From the NCBI GenBank assembly GCA_934276485.1, contig CAKQTE010000053.1, positions 1-34,637 of the forward strand: a stretch of DNA of 34,637 nucleotides, given 5' to 3'. The notes under the pieces were generated by a model. It searched no databases. It saw only the letters and a program-made list of their open reading frames with translations, and was not told the DNA's origin. Below are positions 1 to 8,162 of the stretch, piece after piece (within the stretch, counting starts at the first letter, position 1; each line of letters begins with the position of its first letter). Source of the stretch: an uncultured Spirochaetales bacterium. Its GTDB lineage: Bacteria > Spirochaetota > Spirochaetia > Sphaerochaetales > Sphaerochaetaceae. A program made the translations under genes and the position numbers.

Positions 1-152
1 ATTAAATACACAAATTAATCATATTTTCGATATTGGCTAAAAAATCAGGACTGGAATGCTTCTAAAATCCCTGTCCTGTATATTTATTCATGCCTTATGT
101 TCCTGGTGGACTTTTGCAATTTCCTCTGGAAAGTAAAAAAGGAGGCTTCATT

Positions 153-1892
153 ATGATAAAGTACTTACAAAGACGATATGCACTATCTAGAAAAGGAGCA
201 ATAGACAACATTAAAGGTATTCTATGCTGTGCATTACAAAATATTTCCTTCATGATGCCTGTATATCTATTATACTTGCTTATTGGTGAAATAATGAACA
301 ATATGTTATCCATAGATAGGCTTCCGTTCTATGTGATTGGATGTATTGTTGCTTCTCTGTTTATTGTTATTTGCACTCGTCTTGAATACGACAATACCTT
401 CCTTGTTACATATGTTGAATCTGGAGTACGTCGTGTGGGACTGGCAGAGAAACTAAGAAAGATTCCCCTGTCTTTCTTCGGAAAGAAAGATCTTGCAGAC
501 TTAACTTCTTCAATAATGAACGACTGCGCAGTTCTTGAACAAAGTCAATCTCATTTCGTTGCACCTTTATATGGTGCTATTCTATCTACCACAATCATTG
601 CTATATCACTGTTGTTCTTTAATTGGCGAATGGCGCTTGCCTCTATATGGCCACTACCAGTAGCATTCACTATTGTTGCATTGGCTTCCAACGTGCAGAA
701 AAGACTCTCTTATAAAGCAACATGTGCAAAAATCGCTTCTGAAGATGGCATTCAAGAGTGCTTGGAAACCATGCCTGATTTGAGAGCAAACAATGCAGAA
801 AAAAGATACTTGTCAATACTTGAGAAGAAAATACGTAGAGTTGAAAGCAGACTTATAAAAAGCGAACTTGGAACTTCCCTGTTTGTAGTTTCGGCAGGAC
901 TGATTCTAAGACTTGGCATTGCTACTACAACCCTTGTTGGATCCTTTCTTCTTGTAAAGAATGATTTGGATGTTCTGACTTTCTTTATGTTCCTACTTGT
1001 TGTTTCTCGCATATATGATCCACTGGAGGGAACACTACAGAATCTTGCTGCAATAATCCATACAAACAGCAATATCGAACGCATGAATGAGATTCTTGAT
1101 TACCCTATACAAACCGGCAGCGAAATCTTAAGCAATAAGAGCTGCGACATCGAATTTGAACATGTCGCCTTTTCTTATCAAGATGGAGAGACTGTCCTTC
1201 AGGACGTATCATTTATAGCAAGGCAAGGACAAGTTACAGCACTCGTGGGACCATCAGGTGGTGGCAAGACTACAGTTTCACGTCTTGCAACAAGATTCTG
1301 GGACATAGACAAAGGAAAAATTACTGTAGGGGGCATGGATGTATCAAAAACAGACCCAGAAAAGCTCATGAGCCTCTACTCTATTGTATTTCAGGATGTG
1401 ACACTGTTCAATAACACTATTTTGGAAAACATACGCATTGGAAGAAAAGATGCAACAGATGAAGAAGTGATAGAAGCAGCAAAGCTTGCAAATGTAGATA
1501 AATTTGTAGAAAAACTCTCTGATGGCTGGAACACAAACATTGGAGAAAATGGATGTGAATTATCAGGAGGAGAGAGACAGCGAATTTCCATTGCACGTGC
1601 ATTTTTGAAAGACGCTCCTATCATCCTGTTAGATGAAGCAACTGCCAGTCTCGATGTTGAGAACGAAACTTCCATTCAAGAAGCATTGTCTCGCTTGATA
1701 AAGAACAAAACCGTCCTAATCATTGCTCATAGAATGCGTACAGTAACAGGCGCTGACAAGATTGTTGTTCTCAGTGATGGCAAGGTTGCAGAACAAGGGT
1801 CGCCTGAGACTCTTCTTGGAGAAGAAGGTATCTTTGCTCATATGGTTCAACTTCAACAGGATTGCCAAGCTTGGACGCTCAACAAAGCGTAA
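153..1892 (+). CDS. ABC transporter, fused permease and ATP-binding half-transporter
   Basis: 579 residues. The ATG at 153 is preferred because AAGGAGG lies just before it; an in-frame ATG at 90 has no ribosome binding site. The N-terminal ~300 residues are hydrophobic membrane segments of an exporter-type fold. The C-terminal nucleotide-binding domain has Walker A GPSGGGKT (366-373), signature LSGGERQR (470-477), Walker B IILLDE (490-495) and a switch AHR. This architecture normally works as a homo- or heterodimer in the inner membrane. In Firmicutes and spirochaetes, half-transporters like this often occur as adjacent pairs; a partner, if any, would lie upstream outside the window. The substrate cannot be read from sequence; siderophore-type (IrtB/YbtQ-like) or multidrug half-transporters are the closest resemblance I recognise. 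Bases 1-152 hold only a weak inverted repeat (CAGGAC/GTCCTG, 46-78). Confidence 0.9.
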   Translation: MIKYLQRRYALSRKGAIDNIKGILCCALQNISFMMPVYLLYLLIGEIMNNMLSIDRLPFYVIGCIVASLFIVICTRLEYDNTFLVTYVESGVRRVGLAEKLRKIPLSFFGKKDLADLTSSIMNDCAVLEQSQSHFVAPLYGAILSTTIIAISLLFFNWRMALASIWPLPVAFTIVALASNVQKRLSYKATCAKIASEDGIQECLETMPDLRANNAEKRYLSILEKKIRRVESRLIKSELGTSLFVVSAGLILRLGIATTTLVGSFLLVKNDLDVLTFFMFLLVVSRIYDPLEGTLQNLAAIIHTNSNIERMNEILDYPIQTGSEILSNKSCDIEFEHVAFSYQDGETVLQDVSFIARQGQVTALVGPSGGGKTTVSRLATRFWDIDKGKITVGGMDVSKTDPEKLMSLYSIVFQDVTLFNNTILENIRIGRKDATDEEVIEAAKLANVDKFVEKLSDGWNTNIGENGCELSGGERQRISIARAFLKDAPIILLDEATASLDVENETSIQEALSRLIKNKTVLIIAHRMRTVTGADKIVVLSDGKVAEQGSPETLLGEEGIFAHMVQLQQDCQAWTLNKA

Positions 1893-1985
1893 GCAAAGAA
1901 CAAGAACTACCATTTGACATACTCCAACGCCGAAAGTAGGCTTTCACTGCTAGATAATGTAATAACGTGAATTATTTAACTTTTA

Positions 1986-2030
1986 TTCTATTAGCCAAAA
2001 ATGAAAATTTTACGATTTTGGCTAATAGAA
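1986..2030. repeat. 45-bp palindrome P1a, upstream copy flanking ATPase 1
   Basis: Inverted repeat with 15-bp perfect arms (TTCTATTAGCCAAAA at the left, its complement at the right) around an AT-rich centre. A second copy in direct orientation at 3240-3284 differs at one base (C at 2013, T at 3267). The right arm covers the position expected for the -35 element of the ATPase 1 promoter, so it could be an operator. There is no T-run on either side, so it does not look like an intrinsic terminator. Confidence 0.9.
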
Positions 2031-2048
2031 ATGATGTATAATTAAAAC
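2014..2048 (+). promoter_or_regulatory. ATPase 1 promoter, predicted leaderless transcript
   Basis: A perfect TATAAT occupies 2037-2042, and the ATG of ATPase 1 starts at 2049, seven bases further on, where transcription is expected to begin. No Shine-Dalgarno sequence fits in that space. The -35 region falls inside the right arm of palindrome P1a and is a poor match to TTGACA, which would suit a regulated promoter. Confidence 0.6.
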
Positions 2049-3239
2049 ATGAAGTTAATCAGAAGAGACTATTATCTAGACAAAATGATAAACATAATTG
2101 GCACACCGGATGTGAAAGTCATCACAGGAGTTAGAAGATGCGGCAAGTCAAAACTACTTATGGCATTCATGGACTATGTTTCTCAAAACATAAAAAACGC
2201 CAATATCATACATATCAATTTCAACATTCCTGAATACGATGAGCTGTTAACATATCGTGAGCTATATGATTATATAAATTCAAAATACAAGGAAAACTCA
2301 CAGAACTTTGTACTAATTGACGAAGTTCAGATGTGCAATGGCTTTGAAAAAGCTATCAATGGACTTCATGCATCTGAAAAATATGACATATATATCACAG
2401 GATCAAATGCTTTTCTTCTAAGTTCTGATCTTGCAACTCTATTCACGGGTCGCACTTTTGAAATCAAGGTCTATCCTTTTTCCTTCAAGGAATATATGAC
2501 GTACTATGAACTAGCTGACAAGTACAATGCATTCTCATCTTATTTGAAGGAAGGAGGAATGGCAGGATCTTACCCATATAAGGATCAAGAGTCGAAATAC
2601 GATTATATTGCAGATGTTTTTGATACTTTGATCATCAGGGATATTCGTCAGAAATATAAAATCAGGAATATCCAATTGATGGATAGAATCGTAGATTTCC
2701 TAATGGACAATAACTCCAATTTAGCCTCTGCAAGGAATATCACAAATGCACTAGAAAACTTGAACGAACACGTACACCATACAACGGTGTGTTCATACAT
2801 GGAATATCTATGTAATGCATTTGCCTTCTATCGCATTCGAAGATATGACATTAAAGGAAAGAAATACCTCTCAACAAATGACAAATACTATCTTAGCGAT
2901 CATTCATTTAGGTATGCAAAGCTCGGTACTAGGAATATGGACTATGGCAGGATGATTGAAAATATAGTAGCAATTGAGCTGCTACGTAGAGGTTACGAAT
3001 TATATGTTGGTGTACTGTACAAGAAAGAGATTGATTTTGTTGCAATAAAAAGAAATGAAAAGATATATATTCAAGTATCAGACAACATCATGGATGAAAA
3101 GACATTCATCAGAGAAGTCACGCCTCTGTTACAAATCAATGATGCTTATCCTAAGATGCTGATTGCTCGCACAGGTCATGAAGAATACCAATATGAGGGC
3201 ATAAAGATTATAGATATCGCAGATTGGCTACTAGGTTAA
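2049..3239 (+). CDS. ATPase 1: AAA_14/DUF4143 P-loop ATPase flanked by palindromes
   Basis: 396 residues. N-terminal AAA-type ATPase: Walker A GVRRCGKS (27-34), Walker B FVLIDE with D91/E92, and a TGSN sensor-like motif (117-120). A winged-helix-like middle region is followed by a DUF4143-type C-terminal domain containing EIDFVA (from 327) and YIQV (Q342), a degenerate PD-(D/E)XK-like arrangement where the E-x-K is replaced. The family is widespread in spirochaetes, Bacteroidetes and archaea; its cellular function is not established. The gene is bounded by two 44/45-identical palindromes: P1a ends 18 bases before the ATG and P1b starts at the base after the stop codon. It runs convergently towards ychF. 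ATPases 2 and 3 in this window are paralogues. Confidence 0.9.
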   Translation: MKLIRRDYYLDKMINIIGTPDVKVITGVRRCGKSKLLMAFMDYVSQNIKNANIIHINFNIPEYDELLTYRELYDYINSKYKENSQNFVLIDEVQMCNGFEKAINGLHASEKYDIYITGSNAFLLSSDLATLFTGRTFEIKVYPFSFKEYMTYYELADKYNAFSSYLKEGGMAGSYPYKDQESKYDYIADVFDTLIIRDIRQKYKIRNIQLMDRIVDFLMDNNSNLASARNITNALENLNEHVHHTTVCSYMEYLCNAFAFYRIRRYDIKGKKYLSTNDKYYLSDHSFRYAKLGTRNMDYGRMIENIVAIELLRRGYELYVGVLYKKEIDFVAIKRNEKIYIQVSDNIMDEKTFIREVTPLLQINDAYPKMLIARTGHEEYQYEGIKIIDIADWLLG

Positions 3240-3284
3240 TTCTATTAGCCAAAAATGAAAATTTTATGATTTTGGCTAATAGAA
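3240..3284. repeat. 45-bp palindrome P1b, downstream copy flanking ATPase 1
   Basis: Direct copy of P1a (44 of 45 bases identical), starting immediately after the TAA of ATPase 1 at 3237-3239. Its right end touches the T-run of the ychF terminator. The exact abutment of stop codon and repeat suggests that gene plus palindrome form one unit. Confidence 0.9.
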
Positions 3285-3316
3285 AAAAGGAGAGCCTTGC
3301 AATAAGAACTCTCCTT
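3283..3316 (-). terminator. Intrinsic terminator of ychF
   Basis: Read on the minus strand, AAGGAGAG pairs with CTCTCCTT around a 14-base loop and is followed by a run of six T. It lies just past the ychF stop codon. Confidence 0.75.
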
Positions 3317-3337
3317 CAACATCAATAAATGTTGTTT

Positions 3338-4444
3338 TTATAGATTGAACTTAAAGAACATGATGTCGCCATCCTGGACAACATATTCCTTACCTTCCAA
3401 GCGATACTTACCAGCTTCCTTAACCTTCTGCTCGGATCCGTACTGGAACAAGTCTTCGCAATTATATACCTCTGCCTTGATAAATCCTTTCTCAAAGTCT
3501 GTGTGGATTGTACCAGCACACTTTGGAGCTTTTGAGCCTTCCTTGAATGTCCAAGCTCTATCTTCATCCTTACCAGCAGTGAAGAAAGTTCTTAGTCCAA
3601 GAGCTTTGTATGCAGCACGAATAAGATGATTCAAGCCTGACTCTTCAAGGCCTACTGATTCCAAGAACTCCTTTCTATCCTCTTCGCTATCGAGGGATGC
3701 GATCTCTGCTTCAATCTTTCCGCAAATTACAACAACAGGAGAATTCTCTTTCTCTGCTATCTCGCGAACAGTCTTAACATACTCGTTGTCTTCAAGGATT
3801 CCATCCTCATCTACGTTACATACATAGATAACTGGTTTTAAAGTCATCAAATGTAGATCATACACAAGTTCAAGCTCTTCTTCATCAAGGCCAAGAGTAC
3901 GAGCAGGGATTCCTTCAGACAAGACTTCTTTCAATCTCTCTAGAATTGGAAGAATCTTCTCATTCTCTTTCTGAGCAGCTTTGTCAACACGCGCTGCTTT
4001 CTTAAGCTTGTCATAGCGCTTTTCGACAGTGTCGAAATCTGCAAGAGCAAGCTCAATGTTAATAGTTTCGATATCTGATGCAGGATCGATTTTATTGCTA
4101 ACATGGATGATATCTGAATTCTCGAAACATCTTACAACATGTGCAATAACTCCAACTTCCCTAATGGAAGCAAGGAATCTATTCCCTAGTCCTTCGCCTT
4201 GGCTTGCACCCTTTACAAGTCCTGCAATATCTACAAATTCAACAGTAGCAGGAACAACCTTTGCTGGAGGAATAAGCTCAACAATCTTATCTAGTCTCTT
4301 ATCTGGAACAGAAACGATTCCAACATTTGGATCAATTGTACAGAAAGGATAGTTTGCAGCTTCAGCTGGAGCTGATGTAACTGCAGAGAATATTGTTGAT
4401 TTACCTACATTAGGAAGTCCTACGATACCACAATTTAAAGCCAT
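3338..4444 (-). CDS. ychF: Redox-regulated ATPase/GTPase YchF (OLA1 family)
   Basis: 368 residues, the normal length for YchF. The start at 4444 (MALNCGIVGLPNVGKS) is chosen because GAGGT sits about seven bases upstream and it matches the conserved N-terminus. Visible motifs are G1 GLPNVGKS, G3 DIAGLVKGAS, and NVDE in place of the NKxD GTP-specificity motif, the change that lets the family bind ATP. A coiled-coil segment follows the G-domain, and the C-terminal TGS domain ends KEYVVQDGDIMFFKFN. The protein binds ribosomes and is linked to oxidative-stress responses in other bacteria. It is divergent from hflX, another ribosome-associated P-loop NTPase, with 76 bases between the two starts. 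Confidence 0.97.
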   Translation of the reverse strand: MALNCGIVGLPNVGKSTIFSAVTSAPAEAANYPFCTIDPNVGIVSVPDKRLDKIVELIPPAKVVPATVEFVDIAGLVKGASQGEGLGNRFLASIREVGVIAHVVRCFENSDIIHVSNKIDPASDIETINIELALADFDTVEKRYDKLKKAARVDKAAQKENEKILPILERLKEVLSEGIPARTLGLDEEELELVYDLHLMTLKPVIYVCNVDEDGILEDNEYVKTVREIAEKENSPVVVICGKIEAEIASLDSEEDRKEFLESVGLEESGLNHLIRAAYKALGLRTFFTAGKDEDRAWTFKEGSKAPKCAGTIHTDFEKGFIKAEVYNCEDLFQYGSEQKVKEAGKYRLEGKEYVVQDGDIMFFKFNL

Positions 4445-4520
4445 TTTTATAACCTCTAACCTAGGCGAATATACCACAAAGAGAATAGTTCTTCCACCCT
4501 TGGGCCCTAGATGATAAACT

Positions 4521-5786
4521 ATGCCCATGTCAGATGGAAATGTAATGCTTATTACAACTCGTTCTCCTGGAGAGAATGAGAGAGAATCATACTTAAAGGA
4601 ACATGAGATCAGAAGCTTGATCGATACCCTTTCGCTATGCGTTGTAGCTCACCAGGCATTCACGCTAAAGGAAGAAAATACAAATACATATCTAGGCTCT
4701 GGACAGGTTGAGGAAGCTGTAGGATACGCAAAGGCTTTCGATGCAGACGAGATCATAATCGATGGATTTATCTCACCAAGGCAAGAAAAGAACCTTGAAA
4801 AGGCATTTGGTGTTCCTGTCTCTGATAGAGAAGCTGTGATCCTTGCTATCTTCTACCAAAATGCTCACTCAAAGGAAGCGCGTCTTCAGATTGAAAAAGC
4901 AGAAGCCTTATACTTAAAGCCAAGACTAATCTCCAGAGAAGCAAACCTATCGCAACAGCGTGGTGGCGTCCGAGGCGCTAAGGGAGAAGGAGAAAGAAAG
5001 CTTGAGCTTGAAAGACGTAGAATTGACGAAAGGATAAAGGCTCTCGACAAGGAAATTGCAGAGACAAAGACAATAAGGAAGACACAGCGACAAGCACGTG
5101 AGAATAATGGAATATACTCATTTGCACTTGTTGGATACACAAATGCTGGAAAGTCCACAATCCTGAATGCTGTTACAAATGCAGATGTTCTATCTGAAGA
5201 CAAATTGTTTGCAACACTAGACACAACGACGAGAGCATTAAAGCTTCCAAATGGACAGAAAGTACTGCTTTCAGACACCGTAGGATTCATTTCCGAGCTA
5301 CCTACTCTACTGATTGATGCATTCTCATCTACACTTGAAGAAGCGCTGAACGCAGATGCTCTTATTATCGTTGCAGATGCATCCCATCCAGATAGCCTAA
5401 AGTGCCTAGAGACAACCAAAGACACCCTTAAGCGCCTAAATGCTCTCGACAAGGTTAAGCTACTTGTAATCAACAAAATCGATGCAATTCAAAATGAGCT
5501 GTCGTATGCTCTGCTGAAGAAAGAGGACATCAAGATTGTAGAGACGAGCTTCAAAAAGAAGATTGGCGTCGACAAATTCCTTTCAGCCCTTGCATCCATC
5601 ACAGACGAAGACTTTCAGGATGTAAAGCTTGAGGTTCCAATTGCAAACAAAGTAGTGTCTGAACTATCTAGAAATGGATTTCTAAGAGGTTTGGAATACA
5701 AAGAGAATTCAATCGAGGTATCTGCAAGAGTTCCAAAGTCAAGAATCCAAAGATACGAAAGCGTAAAAAAACCTTCCCAAAACTGA
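4521..5786 (+). CDS. hflX: Ribosome-associated GTPase HflX
   Basis: 421 residues. The N-terminal HflX domain (about 1-130) is followed by a charged coiled-coil linker with the glycine-rich element GAKGEGERKLE (about 152-162). The G-domain has G1 GYTNAGKS (205-212), G3 DTVGFI (252-257) and G4 NKID (318-321). HflX binds the 50S subunit and splits stalled or hibernating 70S ribosomes in bacteria. No convincing Shine-Dalgarno sequence precedes any candidate start (4521, 4527 or the ATG at 4545), so the N-terminus is uncertain by up to eight residues. The last codons overlap the stem-loop that terminates the convergent gene at 5814-6302. Confidence 0.95.
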   Translation: MPMSDGNVMLITTRSPGENERESYLKEHEIRSLIDTLSLCVVAHQAFTLKEENTNTYLGSGQVEEAVGYAKAFDADEIIIDGFISPRQEKNLEKAFGVPVSDREAVILAIFYQNAHSKEARLQIEKAEALYLKPRLISREANLSQQRGGVRGAKGEGERKLELERRRIDERIKALDKEIAETKTIRKTQRQARENNGIYSFALVGYTNAGKSTILNAVTNADVLSEDKLFATLDTTTRALKLPNGQKVLLSDTVGFISELPTLLIDAFSSTLEEALNADALIIVADASHPDSLKCLETTKDTLKRLNALDKVKLLVINKIDAIQNELSYALLKKEDIKIVETSFKKKIGVDKFLSALASITDEDFQDVKLEVPIANKVVSELSRNGFLRGLEYKENSIEVSARVPKSRIQRYESVKKPSQN

Positions 5787-5794
5787 GAAGGTTT
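5765..5794 (-). terminator. Bidirectional hairpin between hflX and the small exported protein gene
   Basis: AAACCTTC (5769-5776) pairs with GAAGGTTT (5787-5794). On the minus strand the stem runs into seven T, an intrinsic terminator for the gene ending at 5814. The stem includes the final codons of hflX. Confidence 0.75.
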
Positions 5795-5813
5795 CGCTAT
5801 CTATATCAGTAGA

Positions 5814-6302
5814 TTAGAAGTTGTATGTAGCACCAAGACCTGCGCTTACTCCGAAGCCTACATCTGCATTCTCACCGAATGTGATATAAACACCAGGAGC
5901 AACTCTGAAATAGAGTGTTACAGGTGCATCTTCAAATGTATAAGCTAGCTTTAATGGAGCAACAACACCAAGACCAACTTCTTTAAAGTCTGTCTGAACA
6001 AAAACCTCACCACCAACAGTGAAAGGCATTGCGCCATCGAATCTGCATTCCTTTGCAACGTCTACTACTTCAAAGTTACCTGCAACTTCAATATCAAGAC
6101 CTGTGCCATTGAGAACACCAAATCCAACGATTGACTCAAGGTCGAACTTACCAAAGCCATAGTTAACAACTACACCATTGTTGGTTCCAACGTTGATACC
6201 AAGAGAGAGAGCATCCTTTTTGGAAGCACCCTTTGCGTTTCCAGCGAAGATCATTCCAACAGCCAAAAGTGCTACAAGAACAAAAACCAAAGCCTTCTTC
6301 AT
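5814..6302 (-). CDS. Small exported beta-rich protein, putative outer-membrane or periplasmic beta-barrel
   Basis: 162 residues. A Sec signal peptide is clear (MKK, hydrophobic core LVFVLVALLAVGMIFA, cleavage likely after IFA). The mature part is glycine-rich and alternates polar and hydrophobic residues in short strands. It ends GLGATYNF, a C-terminal aromatic typical of outer-membrane beta-barrels. There are no cysteines for lipidation at the cleavage site. AAAGGAG lies nine bases before the ATG. I do not recognise a named family; small spirochaetal outer-membrane-like proteins look similar. It has its own promoter and terminator, so it is probably monocistronic. Confidence 0.75.
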   Translation of the reverse strand: MKKALVFVLVALLAVGMIFAGNAKGASKKDALSLGINVGTNNGVVVNYGFGKFDLESIVGFGVLNGTGLDIEVAGNFEVVDVAKECRFDGAMPFTVGGEVFVQTDFKEVGLGVVAPLKLAYTFEDAPVTLYFRVAPGVYITFGENADVGFGVSAGLGATYNF

Positions 6303-6330
6303 CTAATTCTCCTTTTGCTAAGTTTTTACA

Positions 6331-6378
6331 ATATTAAAAACAAAGCAGTTATCGAACAAATTTATATGCATTTGCATA
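6331..6378 (-). promoter_or_regulatory. Promoter and upstream palindrome of the small exported protein gene
   Basis: On the minus strand, TTGTTC (6359-6354) and TAATAT (6336-6331) are separated by exactly 17 bases. Upstream of the -35 lies the palindrome TATGCATTTGCATA (6365-6378). Related TATGCAA/TTGCATA half-sites occur at the livJ promoter (29241-29267). Confidence 0.6.
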
Positions 6379-6558
6379 ATATTTAGAATATATAAAAACA
6401 CATGATTCGTCTATGGACAATCAAAAAAATAAACAAACTACATCAGTTTGAGTTACAAATCTAACTGAAAATTCAAATAATTCTCAAAAATGGAATAAAG
6501 TTCCAAAAATTCAATTACCCCATGGACTTTGCTTAAAAAAACAACAATAATCGAACAC

Positions 6559-8157
6559 ATGGAAAAGCGTATTGTGAAAAATAGTTCACCTCTAACAGCA
6601 AGAGGTATAGCAATCGGATTAGTTGGACTCTTGATCATAACAGCGTCCTCTATGTACGTAGCACTAAGAATGGGAGCTCTCCCTTGGCCTACAGTATTCG
6701 TTACTGTACTATCAATGGCAGCACTCTCAAAGGCTAAAGGATCTACTTTGCAGGAAATCAACTGTACACATACATTAATGAGTGCAGGTGCGATGGTAGC
6801 TGGAGGTTTGGCATTCACTCTCCCTGGACTATGGATGACAGATCCAGGTGCTAATCTATCCATAATGACTATCATAGTAATCGCTGTAACCGGTGCAATT
6901 CTTGGTAACCTATTTACAGCTCTATATAGACCTGTATTCATTGAAGAAGAGAAACTTCCTTACCCAATGGGAAAGGCTTCCTATGATACTTTGATTGCAG
7001 GAAAGGAAGGAAAGGGAGCTCCTCTTTTGTTCTCTACAATGGGAGCATCTGTAATCTTCACAACTCTAAGAGACTGGTTTGGATGGATTCCTTCTGTTCT
7101 TACAGTATTCAAGGGTTCTGCACTATTTCCAGCTCTTTCAATCTGGGTCAGTCCAATGGCACTTGGAATTGGTGCTATCATTGGACCAGTGTTGGCTCTG
7201 ATGTGGCTACTTGGTTCAGTTATCGGATACTACATCATCACACCAATTGGCCTTAAGACTGGACTATTTGCTTCCATGGCTGAAGCAGATATCTTCAGAT
7301 CCAACCTCGGACTTGGAATCATGATCGGAACAGGCCTTGGTGTTGCTATCATGGCAATCGTAAAAGGCATCAAGAAGAGAAATACAAACAAGGGAAAGAG
7401 AGATATTAACAAGAATACCCTCATTGCTATCCTTGGTGTTTGTTTGATGAGTACAATCGTTCTAGCAATCTTTACAGAGATTACATTCATTGAAGCAATT
7501 ATCTTGGTACTTGGAACATATCTTGCAGCATACCTATCAGGAATGCTCACAGGACAGACAGGAATCAACCCAATGGAGGTATTTGCAATTTTGGTACTTC
7601 TATTCATTGCTGCTATCTTCAAGCCATCATTGATCGCAAGCTTCTCAATTGCAGGAGTTGTTGCTGTTGCATGTGGTTTAACAGGAGACGTAATGAACGA
7701 CCTCAAGTCAGGCTCTCTAGTTGGAACTCCTGTCAAGAGCCAGTTGATCGCAGAAGCAATTGGTGGAATCGTAGGTGCAGTAGTAGCTGCTATTTCACTT
7801 GTTGTAATGAAGAACGCATTCGGAACATTTGGAACAGCAGAGCTTCCAGCTCCACAGGCTGCAAGTGTTGCAGCAATGGCAGGCGGAATCACAAACAAGA
7901 CAGCATTCTTCATCGGACTTGTAATCGGTATTGTCCTATATCTATTGAAGACACCATCAGCAACTCTTGGTTTGGGTTTCTATCTTCCAAATAACATCTC
8001 ATCCATCATGGCACTTGGTGCTGTAACAATGGCAATTGTCAAAAAGTTCACAAAGGACAAGGCAAAAGCAGAGAATAATGTTAATCTTATCTCATCTGGA
8101 ATGTTAGGAGGAGAAGGAATCACTGGGGTTATCATTGCAATAATCTCAATGTTTTAA
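6559..8157 (+). CDS. OPT-family oligopeptide/metal-chelate transporter
   Basis: 532 residues from the ATG at 6559 (MEKRIVKNSSPLTARG); a TTG at 6529 in the same frame would add ten residues, and neither start has a clear ribosome binding site. The protein is almost entirely transmembrane, with many glycine- and alanine-rich helices. Motifs typical of bacterial OPT proteins are visible: EEKLPYPMGKAS near residue 140, LKTGLFASMAEADIFRSNLGLGIMIG in the middle (first and last parts quoted as contiguous segments of that region), and GDVMNDLKSGSLVGT in the C-terminal half. OPT transporters are proton-coupled importers of peptides or metal chelates; the substrate here is unknown. The gene is followed after five bases by rlmN, so the two are probably co-transcribed. 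Confidence 0.88.
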   Translation: MEKRIVKNSSPLTARGIAIGLVGLLIITASSMYVALRMGALPWPTVFVTVLSMAALSKAKGSTLQEINCTHTLMSAGAMVAGGLAFTLPGLWMTDPGANLSIMTIIVIAVTGAILGNLFTALYRPVFIEEEKLPYPMGKASYDTLIAGKEGKGAPLLFSTMGASVIFTTLRDWFGWIPSVLTVFKGSALFPALSIWVSPMALGIGAIIGPVLALMWLLGSVIGYYIITPIGLKTGLFASMAEADIFRSNLGLGIMIGTGLGVAIMAIVKGIKKRNTNKGKRDINKNTLIAILGVCLMSTIVLAIFTEITFIEAIILVLGTYLAAYLSGMLTGQTGINPMEVFAILVLLFIAAIFKPSLIASFSIAGVVAVACGLTGDVMNDLKSGSLVGTPVKSQLIAEAIGGIVGAVVAAISLVVMKNAFGTFGTAELPAPQAASVAAMAGGITNKTAFFIGLVIGIVLYLLKTPSATLGLGFYLPNNISSIMALGAVTMAIVKKFTKDKAKAENNVNLISSGMLGGEGITGVIIAIISMF

Positions 8158-8162
8158 TTGAT

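Noticed and set aside
1..45. A third P1 palindrome at the left edge of the window
   Set aside because: ATTTTCGATATTGGCTAA resembles the right arm of P1, but the left arm is not recognisable, so the match is too weak to call.
3240..3284. Palindrome P1b as an ordinary transcription terminator for ATPase 1
   Set aside because: No T-run follows it on the plus strand, and an almost identical copy lies upstream of the gene where a terminator would not be needed.
4886..5476. Open frame of 196 codons on the strand opposite hflX
   Set aside because: It is serine- and alanine-rich low-complexity sequence with no ribosome binding site or family motif, fully inside a clear hflX gene; codon bias on the other strand explains it.
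7230..7913. Open frame of 227 codons on the strand opposite the OPT transporter
   Set aside because: The antisense of hydrophobic, codon-biased transporter sequence often stays open; no motif or start signal supports it.
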